Below are positions 11,783 through 23,388 of a stretch of DNA of 64,000 bases, one piece after another. A program made the position numbers and the translations under genes. The notes under the pieces are model-generated. The model searched no databases. It worked only from the letters and a program-made list of their open reading frames with translations, and had not been told where the DNA came from. The DNA comes from Diplocarpon mali (Eukaryota; Ascomycota; Leotiomycetes; Helotiales; Drepanopezizaceae), in NCBI GenBank assembly GCA_024741835.1, contig JAENRP010000032.1:62775-126774 (forward strand), written 5' to 3'. Numbering within the stretch: the stretch's first letter is position 1; every line of letters starts with the position of its first letter.

Positions 11783-12274
11783 CCCTCTCTGTCACTGCCG
11801 CTGCTCGCGCTCGTGCCCGTGCCCGTGCCGTCTTCGCGCCCATCCGCACTCACTCCCACTCCCCGGGGCAGATCATCTCATCATCAGCGCACCTCGCCTC
11901 ACTCGTGACGATCCTCATCGTCTCGCGCGTGCTACCAGGCCTTCAACTCGTCCGCCACAACTCCGACTTGCAGAAAGGAGGGAAGGAGAAAGAAAGAAAG
12001 GAAAAAAAGGCCGGGGATGAGAGAGAGAGACAAAGAGATCTAGCCGAAAACCCGAGAGCGAGGATAAGCACACGCCAGCAGCAGCCATCGTACTACCCAG
12101 AACTGGTGCGACAGGGTCTCTCGTTAAGCCTAAACCGGAAAGCGCCATCGTTCTCCACACTGCACTCCCCAACACAGAAACTATCAATTTAAGGCAGCCA
12201 GCCGGCAAGGCAACAGTCCAAACCCCTCTCCTCCCCTCCACACCCACCCGCACCCAAACCACTCCAACATCACG

Positions 12275-13752
12275 ATGAGTACCGCGATAGCCATGGCTCC
12301 TTCGCCAGCACCGCACGACAGGCCCTCCTACGCGGTCGATGTTGCGTCCCATCACTCGTCGGCATCGCCTCCGGTCCATCGCATCGCCTCCTCGGCCACG
12401 CCGAATCATCCTGCGCAACGGAAAGGAAGCGGGAGCCCCAAAAATGCATCTGCTGCTGCGAACACCTCGCCGAAAATGTGAGTCTTCGTGCCGCCCCAAG
12501 GCGCCTGTCCTACCCGGCTGCGCAGATCCAGTCCTGACAACGCAGCAACTCTAGGTCTCGAGCGGCTAACCAGCCCAAGATCGTGGTCAAGAAGGAACCA
12601 CCGTCGTCGCCCGACCTCCTCACCTCCCGCCATCGCCCTCGAAAACTCGACCTCTCGAAGAACAAAGCCAGTGCGAACCCGGCAACCTCGAGGCCATCCG
12701 CCAGCCAATTGTCCTCGAGAGGAGGAGGAGAGAGTGGTAGCTTCTTGATTCAAGATGTCGGGCTGGCATGCCTCTCGCCCGGTTTCGTCACACAGGATCC
12801 GACGATGCGATCACAGCTGCAGCGGAGCATCTCCGTGCGAGAGCAACAGAGGCATATCATCGAATCCCGGCTGCAGCAGACGGCCAAGCCTGGTGATGCC
12901 CCGATGGAGAGCGCGAAGGAGCGCGACCTCGGAGGCTTCCCGGCCAAGACTCCTGGCCTCTCGAAGAGGAAGGCGCCTCCGGGCCTCAGCATTGTCGCTC
13001 CATCGCACGAGCAATTCGCCAACGAGAGGGTGATTCAATCTGCGCCTCTCCATCAGTCCTTTACGGGACGACACCAACCTCACCCGCTCACTCGACATGT
13101 CCAGAATCAACCGTCAAACCTCGCGACCACCTCGCACATCCACCACGTCCCGGCCACGCAGACGAGTAATCGCCTCCCCCCAATAACCGACGTCTTCGCC
13201 GCCGAGGGGCTCGGTGCCCACCGCGAAGTGCAGACCAGCCGGGGCTCGTTCTTCCCCAACAACTCCGGCTCGGCTTCCAACTCTTCCCATTCCAATTCGA
13301 GGCCCACGTTTCCTTCCCCCGGACAGAACCACAGCACCAGCAACAACAACAACAACAGCAGCAGCAGCAACCACCACCACCACCACCAGGCGCATCAAAA
13401 CACCCGGCCTCGCGAGTACCGCTCGGCAGAAGACGCCCAGGTAGAGCTGGCAGGCGGGCGGGCCGAGCTGCTGCCCAAGCTGGTACATTATGGCGGACAC
13501 CAACCTCCCACGCCACCTTCGCCGCTGACCGGGAATGCCATGAGACAAGGCGAGGCCGGACGCAGTGGCGGCAGCAGGAGGAGAGCCCGTGCTGAATACG
13601 AAGAGGGAGGAACCCCGCCTCTCGGGACTGGGCCTTCCACGACCAGACGGGGACCTTTTGGTGAGGGACGGGACAGCCCGGCGAGCCAACAACGGAAGAA
13701 GGAAGAGTTCATTCGTCTATGTGACAGAGCCTGGGACCTCTTCCACTCGTAA
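12275..13752 (+). CDS. Low-complexity fungal protein of unknown function
   Basis: Two exons, 12275-12477 and 12555-13752, joined by a 77-bp GTGAGT...CTAG intron, encode 466 residues. I do not recognise a named domain. The protein is rich in Ser, Pro, Arg and Gln and looks largely disordered: an Asn/Ser run followed by a six-His run near residues 319-335, basic segments such as RPRKLDLSK, and a glutamine-rich stretch REQQRHIIESRLQQ. Two patches look less random: LPPITDVFAAEGLGAHRE, and ELLPKLVHYGGHQPPTPPSPL near the C-terminus. It ends with KKEEFIRLCDRAWDLFHS, a likely amphipathic helix. Such a design suits a regulatory or scaffold protein, but that is a guess. The gene is supported by the clean intron and long frame rather than by homology. 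Confidence 0.65.
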
Positions 13753-15196
13753 ACGGAATCGCTTGATTCTCTGGATCGTCTTCGATCCGACCAACCTCCA
13801 TGCTCTCTACTCATCAGAGAGGAGGGGAGTGGGTGCATCTTCACTTCATGGGCTACAAATGTCCCGTGGCTTGGAGCGTTTTGGGTTTGCTTTCAGCATC
13901 AGATGGAGATCCGAAAACTAGCTGGCGATTGGAATGGCGTTGAGGGTGTCAGCTTGGGGTTGGTGTCTGGAAGCGCTGGGGCTGGCGTGGGAATAAGGCT
14001 TTGGCTCCTGGGACGGATGATCGCAGGAGGATAATCACAGGAGTATATCAGGGATGGAGCGGTTTGCAAGACACCGAGAGAGGAGGGTTCAGTGGCCTGA
14101 CGGAATCTGCTTTCACATACTACATCCTACCTAATTCTGGGTTCGACGATTCTTGGGATGGCAAGAGGGCAACGCCTGTATCCTCATGTTGGGTCCAGGT
14201 GGTGTTTGGGCGTTGCATAAATTCATGTTTCCGCTGGGTTTAATATCTATTGTTTGATGCAGGCTTGGCGGATGGACTCAAAGCACAGGCTTCTTTCTCT
14301 TCATGTCTTCCTCTCCTGGGGTCCAGAGTACTGGTGGAGGCGTGCGTAGCCTGCTTGAATGGATCACGAAGTGAAGGAACCCACCGCGGTTTCGCACCCC
14401 AACGCCAGCCAGCCATTCGTATTGCGGTGACTGATTTTTCGAGGGCATGTTTTCCCTCAGACTTGATCCAAGCTCTCCCTCCTCCCGGGTCCCGCCTGCC
14501 CCCGTCTTCCACCATGAGGTGACACTCCTGTTGCAGTGACTACCGATCTGACCGTGCTGGTTGGACGCCTTGGCCTCTCCGCCGCGCGAGGCTCAGTTTC
14601 GCTGGAGAGCGGCCTGCATGGGTTGGGAGAGTCTCCATGTTTGACGCCCTGGTCAGAGGGGCCTGGCACAGCCTGGCATAGATAGACCGACAGACGTACG
14701 GCTCTGTGTCTCCACCCTGTCCTACCGTGCGGGAATGACTCTGCGTGTTTCTTTCTGCGTCTGGGGTAGACAATTGCTCTCTCTCTCTCCCCCGATCCCC
14801 TTTTTTCGGGGAGGGGGGGGGGATTCCAACCAGAACGAAAGAGAGATAGAAAGAAAGAAAGAAAACCCCCCCCCGCGGTCTCATCATGTTCGAGCCGAAC
14901 ATGCCAGGCCCTGCGAGGAGTCCTCGTCAGTGTGCGACCAAGGCGCAAGGTCACTGCGCCAGCTGGCACCTCGCCTTGGGTGCCCCGGGAACCGCCGCAG
15001 CTGCTGCTCCTGCATCACGTGGCACGCCTTCCACCCGCTCGATTCTCGCCTCTTGCCCTCCCGTGGACGGAGTCACGTGGAAGTCTTCCTCCACCGCCGA
15101 ACATGGTTTTTTCATTTCTTGGGGGGGGGGGGAGCGTGGACGTAGGTGCTGGTTGCGGGTGACCGGGCTCGTCTGCTTCTCTCGTCGTGGCCTGCT

Positions 15197-15254
15197 TTCT
15201 TCTTCTTCTTCTTCTTCTTCTTCTTCTTCTTCTTCTTCTTCTTCTTCTTCTTCC
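15197..15254. repeat. TTC trinucleotide microsatellite (about 19 copies)
   Basis: Uninterrupted (TTC)n of about 58 bp within non-coding sequence, flanked by pyrimidine-rich DNA. Confidence 0.95.
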
Positions 15255-17469
15255 TTCTCTGAGGCCGGAGGCATCCTTTTAGCGGAGGCTTTGGGATAGA
15301 CGTGAAGTCCACGATCCATCCACCGAGATGGAGAGCAACTGCCGCTGGTACAGAGTGCACGCCGGCCGTGGGCCTGCAGCCAAAATCATACCAGGCGCGT
15401 GACCACTGCGCATCCCATCGATCTGCCAATGCGATGCTGCGACGCATAGATACCCAGGCAGCCGCAAGGAGAACGTGCTCCGGAATCCGGCGTCTGCCGC
15501 AGCTTCTTTGTGCCTTCCTGCACACAACCCCGACTTATTTGGCGGGGAGCTGGAGCTCAGGCGGCTCTGGAATCCTGCGAGTGAAAGGCCTAGACGCAGG
15601 ATCTAAATCTCGATCGGTGGGACGTGGGAGGTGGAATCAGAGGGAGTACAGCCTTGAGAACGATGGTCTGGAACATAGGCTCCTGTGAGGCACTCGCGGC
15701 TCAGCCACGCCAGTCATAAGTGCACTGGAGAGAGTGTCCAAGTGAGGAGTTCTAGGCAATAAGCGCGCTCGTCAGATTCCTATCGAAAAGAGTCGATAAT
15801 GAAACCAGAGAAACAAGACATGTGATTTGGCCGTCACATTCCAAGAGGAATAGTGCGGGATAACAAGACAAGGAGAGGAGGCGCCTGTCCGAGAGAGCAG
15901 ACGAGTCGTGCAGCACGTCCTGGATTGCCTCAAAGGCACCTGCTGTAGCCGATGGAGAAATAATCCTTTCGAATCGACCTGGTGGCACGCCACATCCTCG
16001 ATGCTTCACTCGCTGCGGAAATGCCAGAATGCGGAGAGCCAAGACCTGCGGGGTGCAAAGACGACCTACAGCATCGCAGCCGCGATGAAGGCTCTAATAT
16101 ATACCAAGCCCGCCACTCTATGTGCTCACAGCGAAGAGCGGAGAGTTCCCGGACACTGCGCTGGAAGGGGAGCAGGAGAGAAGCCGATTCTGGATTTCGA
16201 AATTTCCGAGCCCGACAGGCCGAGCGACGAAAACCCGTGCCCTCGTGGTTGAGCATTCTCCCCGTTTCTGTACCACCGAAAATAACAGCTCCGGTAGGCC
16301 TGGTAGCGCGTGGTCATCTCGAGTCGCTAGACGTGATCCCCGGAGCTCCCGGCCTCCCATACATAGAGAGCTCGATATCCGTCCGCTTCTCCCGATTCCC
16401 ATCTGGTGTGTGACGAGCCTTCGTATGGCAATCAAGGACGGCGAACACATGTCGCAAAGAACAGATACGATAGGCGACGACAACCACTGGTAGGAGGGAT
16501 AGTAGTTGCCACGATTCCGGGATGGCTGGAGACACCCCAATGCCGTGCGGAGTGCGCGATGCATAGCAACGTGTATTTCACACGAGATGCCTTGGTGAGG
16601 CCGTGATACTCCATCACCACCCCTCCGACGCTCGGCAAAGACCAGACTCCCGGGGTCTAGTCTGGACTCTTCTACAAGGAAGCTGGCAAGATGGCCTCGC
16701 CGCTGGAGGAGCCGGCAGCTCGGCTCCTCCCACGATCACGGCCCTGCTGGTCCCCAAAGCTCTCGACGGCGGGTCGGACCGCGCTTGAGGTGTGCCGAAC
16801 AAGTCGTCTGGTAGCGAATTTCAAGTACACACCTGCGATGAACTGGCCGGACACCCGAAGGATAGAGGCACTGGGCGACCAGCAAGGCCCCGAGGCAAGA
16901 AACGGCATGCCGTCCATCTCCCGCGCGTCTGAACCCCCCGGCTGGAGGGCCAGTGTAGCGGTCGCCGTCGTCCATCGTACGCTGCATCACTTGCGGGATC
17001 TGCCTGCAGCACACCGGCCGCAGCCAGGATCCCGAACAGACCATGCCGCCCACGACGCCCGGATATCACCATAGCCTCCTGATCTCGTCGGCTGGACCCG
17101 TCCAATCCAGGAGCCACGGCCTCACCGGGTTTCCACCACCCTCCAGAGTCACATCGAAGCAACGCCGGGCAGAGTCCCCGAAGGCACGGGATTGTGGGCG
17201 TAGCTACCCACGGCGACTGGGAACAACATCAGCCAGGCGTCGAGCCTGTCCTCTGCGAAGAGCCGTGAGCACGATCGGACTGTGGGACGCCGGGTGTCAC
17301 GCTCTTCCCCGGCGACTCACCGCTGCCCGCATCCTCGGCGAGACGTGGCAGTGGATGGCAGATGAATTTCGTCTACGCTGGGGGGTTGGATCCGGTGCTG
17401 TGGCAACGACGCGCGACCGCTTTACTGGGTAGCTATGTAGTCTAGGGTGCTGATGCAGATTAGGTTGAT

Positions 17470-17475
17470 ACATAT
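17470..17475 (+). promoter_or_regulatory. TATA-like element upstream of 5S rRNA gene
   Basis: ACATAT lies at about -29 to -24 from the 5S start, the spacing at which a TATA element is known for Neurospora 5S genes. The role is inferred from position. Confidence 0.4.
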
Positions 17476-17498
17476 TGCCGCATTGCACGGCAACGGTC

Positions 17499-17617
17499 AC
17501 ATACGACCATAGACTGAGGAGAATTGGGCATCCCGTCCGCTCTGCCAGACACAAGCCTCAGATCGGCAGACCAGTAGTTGGGTGGGTGACCACCAGCGAA
17601 TCCCTGCTGTCGTATGT
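17499..17617 (+). rRNA. 5S rRNA: 5S ribosomal RNA gene (dispersed type)
   Basis: A 119-nt stretch starting ACATACGACCATAG and ending GTCGTATGT matches the fungal 5S consensus, with the conserved CATCCCGTCCGCTCTGCC loop and the AGTAGTTGGGTGGGTGACC and CCAGCGAATCCC blocks (internal promoter and loop E/helix IV-V region). The two ends pair perfectly over nine bases to form helix I. Helix II differs from the usual GGGTGTGG/CCACACC sequence: here CTGAGG pairs with CCTCAG, so pairing is kept by compensating changes. Short T-runs follow at once as pol III terminators. Single scattered 5S genes, outside the rDNA, are normal in filamentous ascomycetes. Whether this variant is expressed cannot be told. 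Confidence 0.93.
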
Positions 17618-17628
17618 TTTGCTCTTTT
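17617..17628 (+). terminator. RNA polymerase III terminator of the 5S gene
   Basis: A TTTT run overlaps the 3' end of the 5S gene (17617-17620), with a second TTTT at 17625-17628. Confidence 0.7.
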
Positions 17629-17870
17629 GCCCCCGCCCCCCCTCGTCGTCACTCGCGGCTCTACCGGAATCTCCCTCTCGCTGCGGTCGCTGTCTGGCAT
17701 GCGCGATCCGATCGTTGGCGAGGGGGCTGGCGGTGAATGCTGCGACGAGCCACCATGCGAGACAGCGTGCGGTGCGGGGCTCACGGAGACTTTTTGGGCG
17801 CGAGCTGGCAATGACGCGATCGAGTCTCGAGATTCCCCCTCCAAGCTCCTGCCGCGCGCCCGTGCGGTGA

Positions 17871-17930
17871 GCGGATGGGAGCGGATGGGAGCGGATGGGA
17901 GCGGATGGGAGCGGATGAGAGCGGATGGGA
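17871..17930. repeat. 10-bp tandem repeat, six copies in register
   Basis: GCGGATGGGA is repeated six times in perfect 10-bp register with one substitution in copy five. It lies 250 bp downstream of the 5S gene. Confidence 0.9.
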
Positions 17931-18932
17931 TGGGACGGGATCGACTCGCTCGAGCGACCGGCCCGCCTCACCGTGGCGACGCCGTCCACGTGCCGGACCG
18001 GCCGTCGCATCCGGGGAACCACTGGACCTCGGGGGGCCGTGGTTGTCTGGCGACCCCAGCCTCAGGCAGCAGCAGCAGCAGCAGCCGCAGCAGCGCCGAG
18101 CGCGGGGCCTCTCGCTCGACGTGGATTCGCGCCGGCGCGGACCCGCATGATCAGGAGGGGCTGGCGAGGCCTCTCCTCGGCGTTGGGGCAGGCCGACTGT
18201 GCTTCCGTCGGCCCGGCGGCAGAGTCGGTCGGGGAGGGTGGGGGGCCTTCCGAGCTGACGTGCCGACCGGGTGGGGCCGACACGGGCCCGTCCCGGCATC
18301 AGATGGGAGGCCGAGAACCCAATCGGCCCATGCGTCGGGGTCACCGGGGCCCGACCATCCCCCCCGTCACGAACGGTGGGGGCGGCTCGGAAGAAAGAGA
18401 GGACGAGTCCCGCCACGACCATCCCCAACCGTGCCTCGCGATCTTGTGCCGCGGCGGAGCAGGATCGAGCTTGAAAATCATCTTCTCCATTTCACGTCCC
18501 TCACCACCACTTTCTACGCGGGCCACAGCGGCCGCATTTCATATCTACAAGATCCCACGTGCCTGCCTCGCCTCTCCCCTTCCACGTCTCTGATTCTCTC
18601 CGTCCCATCCGGGCTTTCCACCGGCTAACTTTTCAATGCCACAGCGCCAGCTTCGGCACACCCACCACGCTAAGAACAGCAGAGAGAAAAACGCTTGCCA
18701 ACTGGCCGCAACGATCCATGCTCCTACCAGCGAATGATAGCGTAGCGGCCGAAGAGAGCTGTGTCTGCCAGTCCAGGGTCCTGAGATTTGACTTCCCCTG
18801 TACTCATTCCCAGCTCATCGGCCGCTCCGCCGTGTCGTCGATCGACTTGGCTGCACCCCGTCCCATCCAGCTCACCCAGTGCATCAGGGAAACACGGAAA
18901 AAAGCACGCTTGGGATAACGAGGGGCTGGGGG

Positions 18933-18936
18933 NNNN
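18933..18936. other. Short assembly gap (4 Ns)
   Basis: Four Ns in the GC-rich region downstream of the HAL-type kinase gene; probably a polishing or scaffolding artefact. Confidence 1.
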
Positions 18937-19245
18937 AAACGCCGTGAACACCAATGCTCCAAATGCAGGGTAAACTCCCCCTCTCCCTATTTTCTGGCTC
19001 TGCCCCGGCAATCGTGAGTCGGCCAGGATGGTGCTCGCACTTTCCATTCTCTGGGCCTTGTCGTTGTGAATACATGTGAAATTACAACCTTCGCAGCCGA
19101 AGTTCTTATGAGCGGGTGGAATTCATGAGTGAGCTGACCGGTCCGGGTTCCGGTCGGGCAAGAGCGTGCATGATTAAATTATTTATTCTCCGGGGGGGGG
19201 GAGAGACCTGCTCGTTTGCTGGAGACCACCATCGAGCTCCCAATG

Positions 19246-20918
19246 TCAGAGGCCCTCCTCTCCAGCTTTGCAGAGCTTGATCTCGCGGCCCCACTCGGAC
19301 TTGAGGATTTGTGAGGCTGTAATTCGGCGAGATGGATTGGGATCGAGGATGGAGTAGATGACGTTACGGCAGCGCGCCTGATCAGTGTTAGCGCAGACAC
19401 GGGAAGAGGGTTCAGCGAGGGACGTACCCGCTGCAAGGATTCGATAGGCGCGTAGCCCTCCTCGTCTCGACGACCTTCCAGGTATCGTTCGTAGAACTCG
19501 TCGTCATCCTTCTTAGCTACGCGCCAAAGATGACGGCCAGTTCGCATGGCCATGTAGATCACGCCCGTAGCCCAGACGTCGACGGCTCGCGCATCGAACT
19601 CCTTGTCGGTATACTCCTCAGGGGCGATGTAGGGAGCCGACCCGCAGAGACCAGTCACCATGTGCGCATCCGATTCCCAGGCCATGCGAAAACATTCGCC
19701 ATTCCCAAAATCAGTGATCTTGAGGGATCCGTGGGTGGTCAGGAGAAGGTTTTCCGGCTTCAAATCTCGGTGGGCCACTCCCATCTCGTGCATGTATTCC
19801 ACCCCCCGCATCATCTGCTTGAAGTAACAGTCGGCTTCCATGGCTTCGAGTTTGCCGGCGGCCAACACCAGAGTGTAGAGGTCCCCACCAGCGCAGAATT
19901 CCATGACCTCGCAGTAGTCTCCTTTGGAGTCCTGGAGCAGGTCGAGCGTGTGGATGACATTCGGGTGGCGTAACGAGGAGGAGATACAGAACTCCGAGGT
20001 GAGTCTCTTGCTGTACTTCTTCTCGGTCTCCTCGGGGCGTCGTCGGAACTCCTTGACAGCGTACAGCTGCTCTCCCAGCCCATTCTCCATTCTCTTGTGC
20101 GATATCCGGACTATCCCAAAGGCGCCTTGGCCCACAATCTCCTGGCATTTTCCGTACTTCTCCACGAGGGATGCGGTGGCATTGGGGCCGCCTTTCTTCT
20201 CGGGCACCAGGCTCTCTCTCTCGTTCTTGAGCTGGTCAACCCAGCTTGACATCAGCGATAACTGCTGCTCCCCTTCCGGGGCGTGTTCCGGGGCCTTGGC
20301 TTTGCCGCTGATGACATTCCGCAGCATATCTGACAGCTTCTCCTGCCTCTTGGCACTCTTGAGGTAGTGCTCGTGCCCGCCCTTCATTTCGGGGTTGAGG
20401 ACAAATCTCTGGGTAGAGATTGCACCGGCCATCTTCTTCTCCTTTGCCGGTGGCGCCGCAGGCTTCTCGGACTTTTCGGATCTGCCGCTGGTCTTGTCGG
20501 CCGAGGAGGTCTTGCGGGAGATGGGATTCGGTTTCTGCGAGGTCGAGCCCGTGTCGGGTTTAGAGGTGCCTTGAGCAGTGGTGGTGGGTTGAGAGCTGGT
20601 ATTGTTTTCTACTTTCGTGCCATCCTTTGTAGCATCCCTTGTGGAGAACATGCGGGTGAGACGTTTCGTCATCGAGGGTTTCTCGGGTGGTGGTGGTGGT
20701 GGTGGTGGTGGAGCTACAGTGGACTTTTGTGGCTCAGAAGGTGGCGCAGCGTGACTATTTCCGTTAAGGTTCTCCGTGCTAGGGACAGCAGCAGTATTCT
20801 GCTGCCTCGCGGGCAGGGATTCCAGAGACCTCACTGCAGATGACGTCTGTGATGCTCCTGAAGACGCGCGGGGCTTCTCAGCGATTAGCGAATCTCTGGG
20901 GCTGTTGCCGGTCGCCAT
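19246..20918 (-). CDS. HAL4/SAT4-like serine/threonine protein kinase
   Basis: Two exons on the minus strand, 20918-19428 and 19377-19246, with a 50-bp GTACGT...CAG intron, encode 540 residues. The first ~250 residues are disordered, with a nine-Pro run near residues 70-78 and Ser/Thr-rich stretches. The kinase domain follows: G-loop GQGAFG at 263-268, Lys289 in YAVKEF, catalytic HRDLKPEN with Asp385, DFG at 403-405, and the NPR1/HAL-subfamily style activation segment CGSAPYIAPEEY. Exon 2 restores the C-lobe end, ARCRNVIYSILDPNPSRRIT...SEWGREIKLC. Fungal HAL4/HAL5/NPR1 kinases control potassium and nutrient transporters at the plasma membrane. The exact paralogue is uncertain. The gene has a very long repeat-rich upstream region. 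Confidence 0.88.
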
Positions 20919-21703
20919 GGTTGCTTCGTTGGCTGGTCTGCGTTGGGGCGTTTTAGTACAGGTGTGGGATTCCTGGTTCCCTCGGCTTGGGGTTTGCGAG
21001 AGGAACGGAGGATGAGAGAAGGCCGACGCGGCGGGCGCACCCGGTCGTCTCTGTGAGTCCGTCTAAGCAGTGTCGCGCAGAGTGAATCCAGGTTGTTCCG
21101 ATGTGTCATAGCCGTCAAGGGAAAACCCAGAAGGGGAGGTGACAAGAGTCTTTTTCTTTCTTGCTTGCTTGCTTGCTCGCTCTCTTTCTCTTTCCTTTCT
21201 CCTTTCTCCTTTCTCTTCTTTTCTTTCGGGGCGACTCTCTCGAGGGCTTGCGGGGCAGGCCAAGTGATGGCTAGCGGAAAGGAGCTTCGGACAGCAGCCA
21301 AGGGGACGAGCGATGCGTCGCCCTGGGTCTGAGTGTGTGCGGGAGTGCGCTGTCTTTGAAGGGGAAAGGCGTTGGTGAGGGATTTTCGAAGTGGAATGAA
21401 TGACAACTGGCTGCAGGCCGGCCTGGCAGGAAAGCAAGCGAGGTGCGGTATTAGTCGGTTATGAGGGAAGAGAGCTGCAATGTGAAAGTGAAGGTGGTGG
21501 TCAAGGTGAAGGCGAAGGCGGCTGTGCTAATACATCATACTGTGTAGCTCTGTGCCTCTTGCACACTGGCTCTCTGGCCCTTCTGGCTCTCTTTCTCTCT
21601 CTATCTCTCCCTCACCTTGGTTGGGCCGGACCAAAGAGCAGCGCAGTGCGGCGGCGGCGGCAGCAGTAGCGGTGGGAACACGGTGCGGTGCTGCAGATGC
21701 GGC

Positions 21704-21712
<9 letters not shown>

Positions 21713-21744
<32 letters not shown>

Positions 21745-21797
21745 GGGAGGGGAAGATAGAGAGAGAGGGAGAGAGGGAGAGAGGGGGAAGAAGAGAA

Positions 21798-21832
<35 letters not shown>

Positions 21833-21833
21833 A
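21713..21833. repeat. GA-rich microsatellite
   Basis: About 120 bp of nearly pure purine on the plus strand, mostly (GA)n with GGGA and AAGA interruptions. Confidence 0.9.
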
Positions 21834-22321
21834 GTTGACACGACTAGGCCATGGTAACTAACCGTGAGCTAGCCAGCTCAGGAGTTATAATGCAAACTCG
21901 CAAGAAAACCTTCGCTTTCCTGCCGACCGCAGGTTGGTCCAAATGCAAATGGCAGCCGAGGGCCAGAAGGGGGCCTGCTGGTTGATGTCAAGTCCCAAAG
22001 CTTTCCACGATGAAGATGGCGCACGCCTGGCCAGAGCTGGTTCCGATGGGGGATATAGAAGTGACCTTGTCTGCCACCCTGATCTCATCATCCCGACGAT
22101 ATCGCACATCTCTGCAAACGTGCAAGACCAGTCTGAGATCACGGACGAGAGGAGAGGCCGGTTTGCTGGTGCTTGGTCTGCCTCTCCCCATTCCTGCGCT
22201 CACCTCCCGAGTGTCCAACTCGCCAGTATCAGGCCTGGCCGGCCAGCCCTCCCCGGCGACGATGCGACGAAGCCTCTTCACATTCTCGAATCGGAGATCT
22301 CACGTCTGAGGTCCTCCGTCA

Positions 22322-22427
22322 GCTCTGCTCTGCTCTGCTCTGCCCTGCCCTCCTCTGCTCTGCTCTGCTCTGCTCTGCTCTGCCCTCCTCTGCCCTCCTC
22401 TGCCCTGCTCCGCTCCGCTCCTCTCCC
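22322..22427. repeat. CTCTG pentanucleotide array
   Basis: About 20 copies of a CTCTG/CCCTG/CTCCG pentamer, with CCTCCTCTGC higher-order units in the second half. Confidence 0.9.
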
Positions 22428-23353
22428 ACCCGGTCCGACAAAGCTCTCATCATTCACCGTCTCCAGCAGAGCTGCTCTTCGCATCTCAGGGGGGCGCCGC
22501 AGTCGCTCCGCACCTTATCTAAAAGGTTCCCCGTCGTCAGCCAAGCCGGCCACCTCGACCTCTCTCCTCGGATCTGTGCGGCGCCTGGCATCAATCAGGG
22601 TTGGCCCATCTCGCATGCTGCCGTGCAACTTGGATGCAGCCGAATGCAGACGGCCCCGACTGCAGGCGGCCACGGACGGTGAGGCGGGCTTGCACAATCT
22701 CTTGTCTTGGGTCTCTGCAACAGGACTGTAGCGTCCAGGACAGTCCTGTCGCCGAGAGGAAGCGTTGCCAGGGACTCGCTACTTGCGAACCGATCTTGGA
22801 TCATGCCGCGCCCTCAAGTTGATCGACGGGTGGTGTCTCTGGTCCCGGCCATGGAGAGCTCGCCGTCCTGAAGGCCTTCCCGTACAATAAAGCGCCCCGC
22901 GTCTGCTAATCCCATGGTAATTTGGTGGCTCTTGGGAGCTGCACGCCCTGCCCCGCCCCTCTTGCTGTAGAAATGTACAAAGCTCGGCCTCGTTCAGACG
23001 TGGAAGAAGATCGTGTCCCTAGCGAGACATATCCTTCTTAGTTGTACTAAGGAGGAGCCTGGTCATACGGCTTGGTAAACTCTGTGATATTGAGGTCATG
23101 TCTGGTCTCCTGGCGCGCGAGGGCCTCTCTGGTGGCCATCTTGCCAGCATATGCATCGCACAGGCAATACAAGACTGTAATGAAAGCCAATTCCGCCTCC
23201 TCGCCTCCCGAATCCCAGCTCTGTGATTTCCTGCCAAGGTGCTGCACATGCTAGACTACCTCGTCCTTGGAGAGAAGGTCGGTGGTTCCCTGGTATGCAG
23301 AGAGGACGTCTCTGATCCATCCCATTATTCCTGCGCAGACGTCGCCATCTCGT

Positions 23354-23388
23354 CCTCTCGCCCTCTCGCCCTCTCGCCCTCTCGCCCA
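23354..23388. repeat. 8-bp CCCTCTCG tandem repeat
   Basis: About four perfect copies of an 8-bp unit in non-coding sequence. Confidence 0.85.

Larger units (their letters stand above)
8364..12274. other. 3.9-kb region without supported genes
   Basis: Open frames up to 175 codons are present but none is recognisable. The first 200 bp are the RPC19 leader. An ATG at 8564 followed directly by a good donor (CGT|GTACGT) could be the first exon of a small gene, but I could not find consistent downstream exons. Simple repeats lie at 11181-11220, 11373-11406 and 11741-11782, and a 122-bp imperfect duplication at 9217-9430. Long C- or G-runs occur near 10300 and 10968. Confidence 0.5.
13753..17498. 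other. 3.7-kb GC-rich region without supported protein genes
   Basis: Frames of up to 170 codons occur on both strands, as expected by chance in GC-rich DNA, and none has recognisable similarity. It includes G- and C-runs around 14810-14870 and 15120-15133 and a TTC microsatellite at 15197-15254. Confidence 0.5.
17618..19245. other. GC-rich region without supported protein genes
   Basis: Long frames exist (for example a 348-codon frame from 17582) but they overlap the 5S gene or one another in several frames, have strong Arg/Pro/Gly bias and no recognisable domain, so they are taken as GC-driven. It contains the 10-bp repeat at 17871-17930, a CAG-rich stretch near 18068-18095 and a 4-base N gap at 18933-18936. 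Confidence 0.5.

Noticed and set aside
13114..13692. 192-codon frame antisense to the low-complexity protein gene
   Set aside because: Val/Ala runs are the antisense of the Asn/Ser/His tract; no independent support.
17582..18628. 348-codon plus-strand frame
   Set aside because: It begins inside the 5S rRNA gene, is Arg/Pro/Gly-rich, contains the 10-bp tandem repeat and competes with equally long frames on both strands; typical of GC-rich chance frames.
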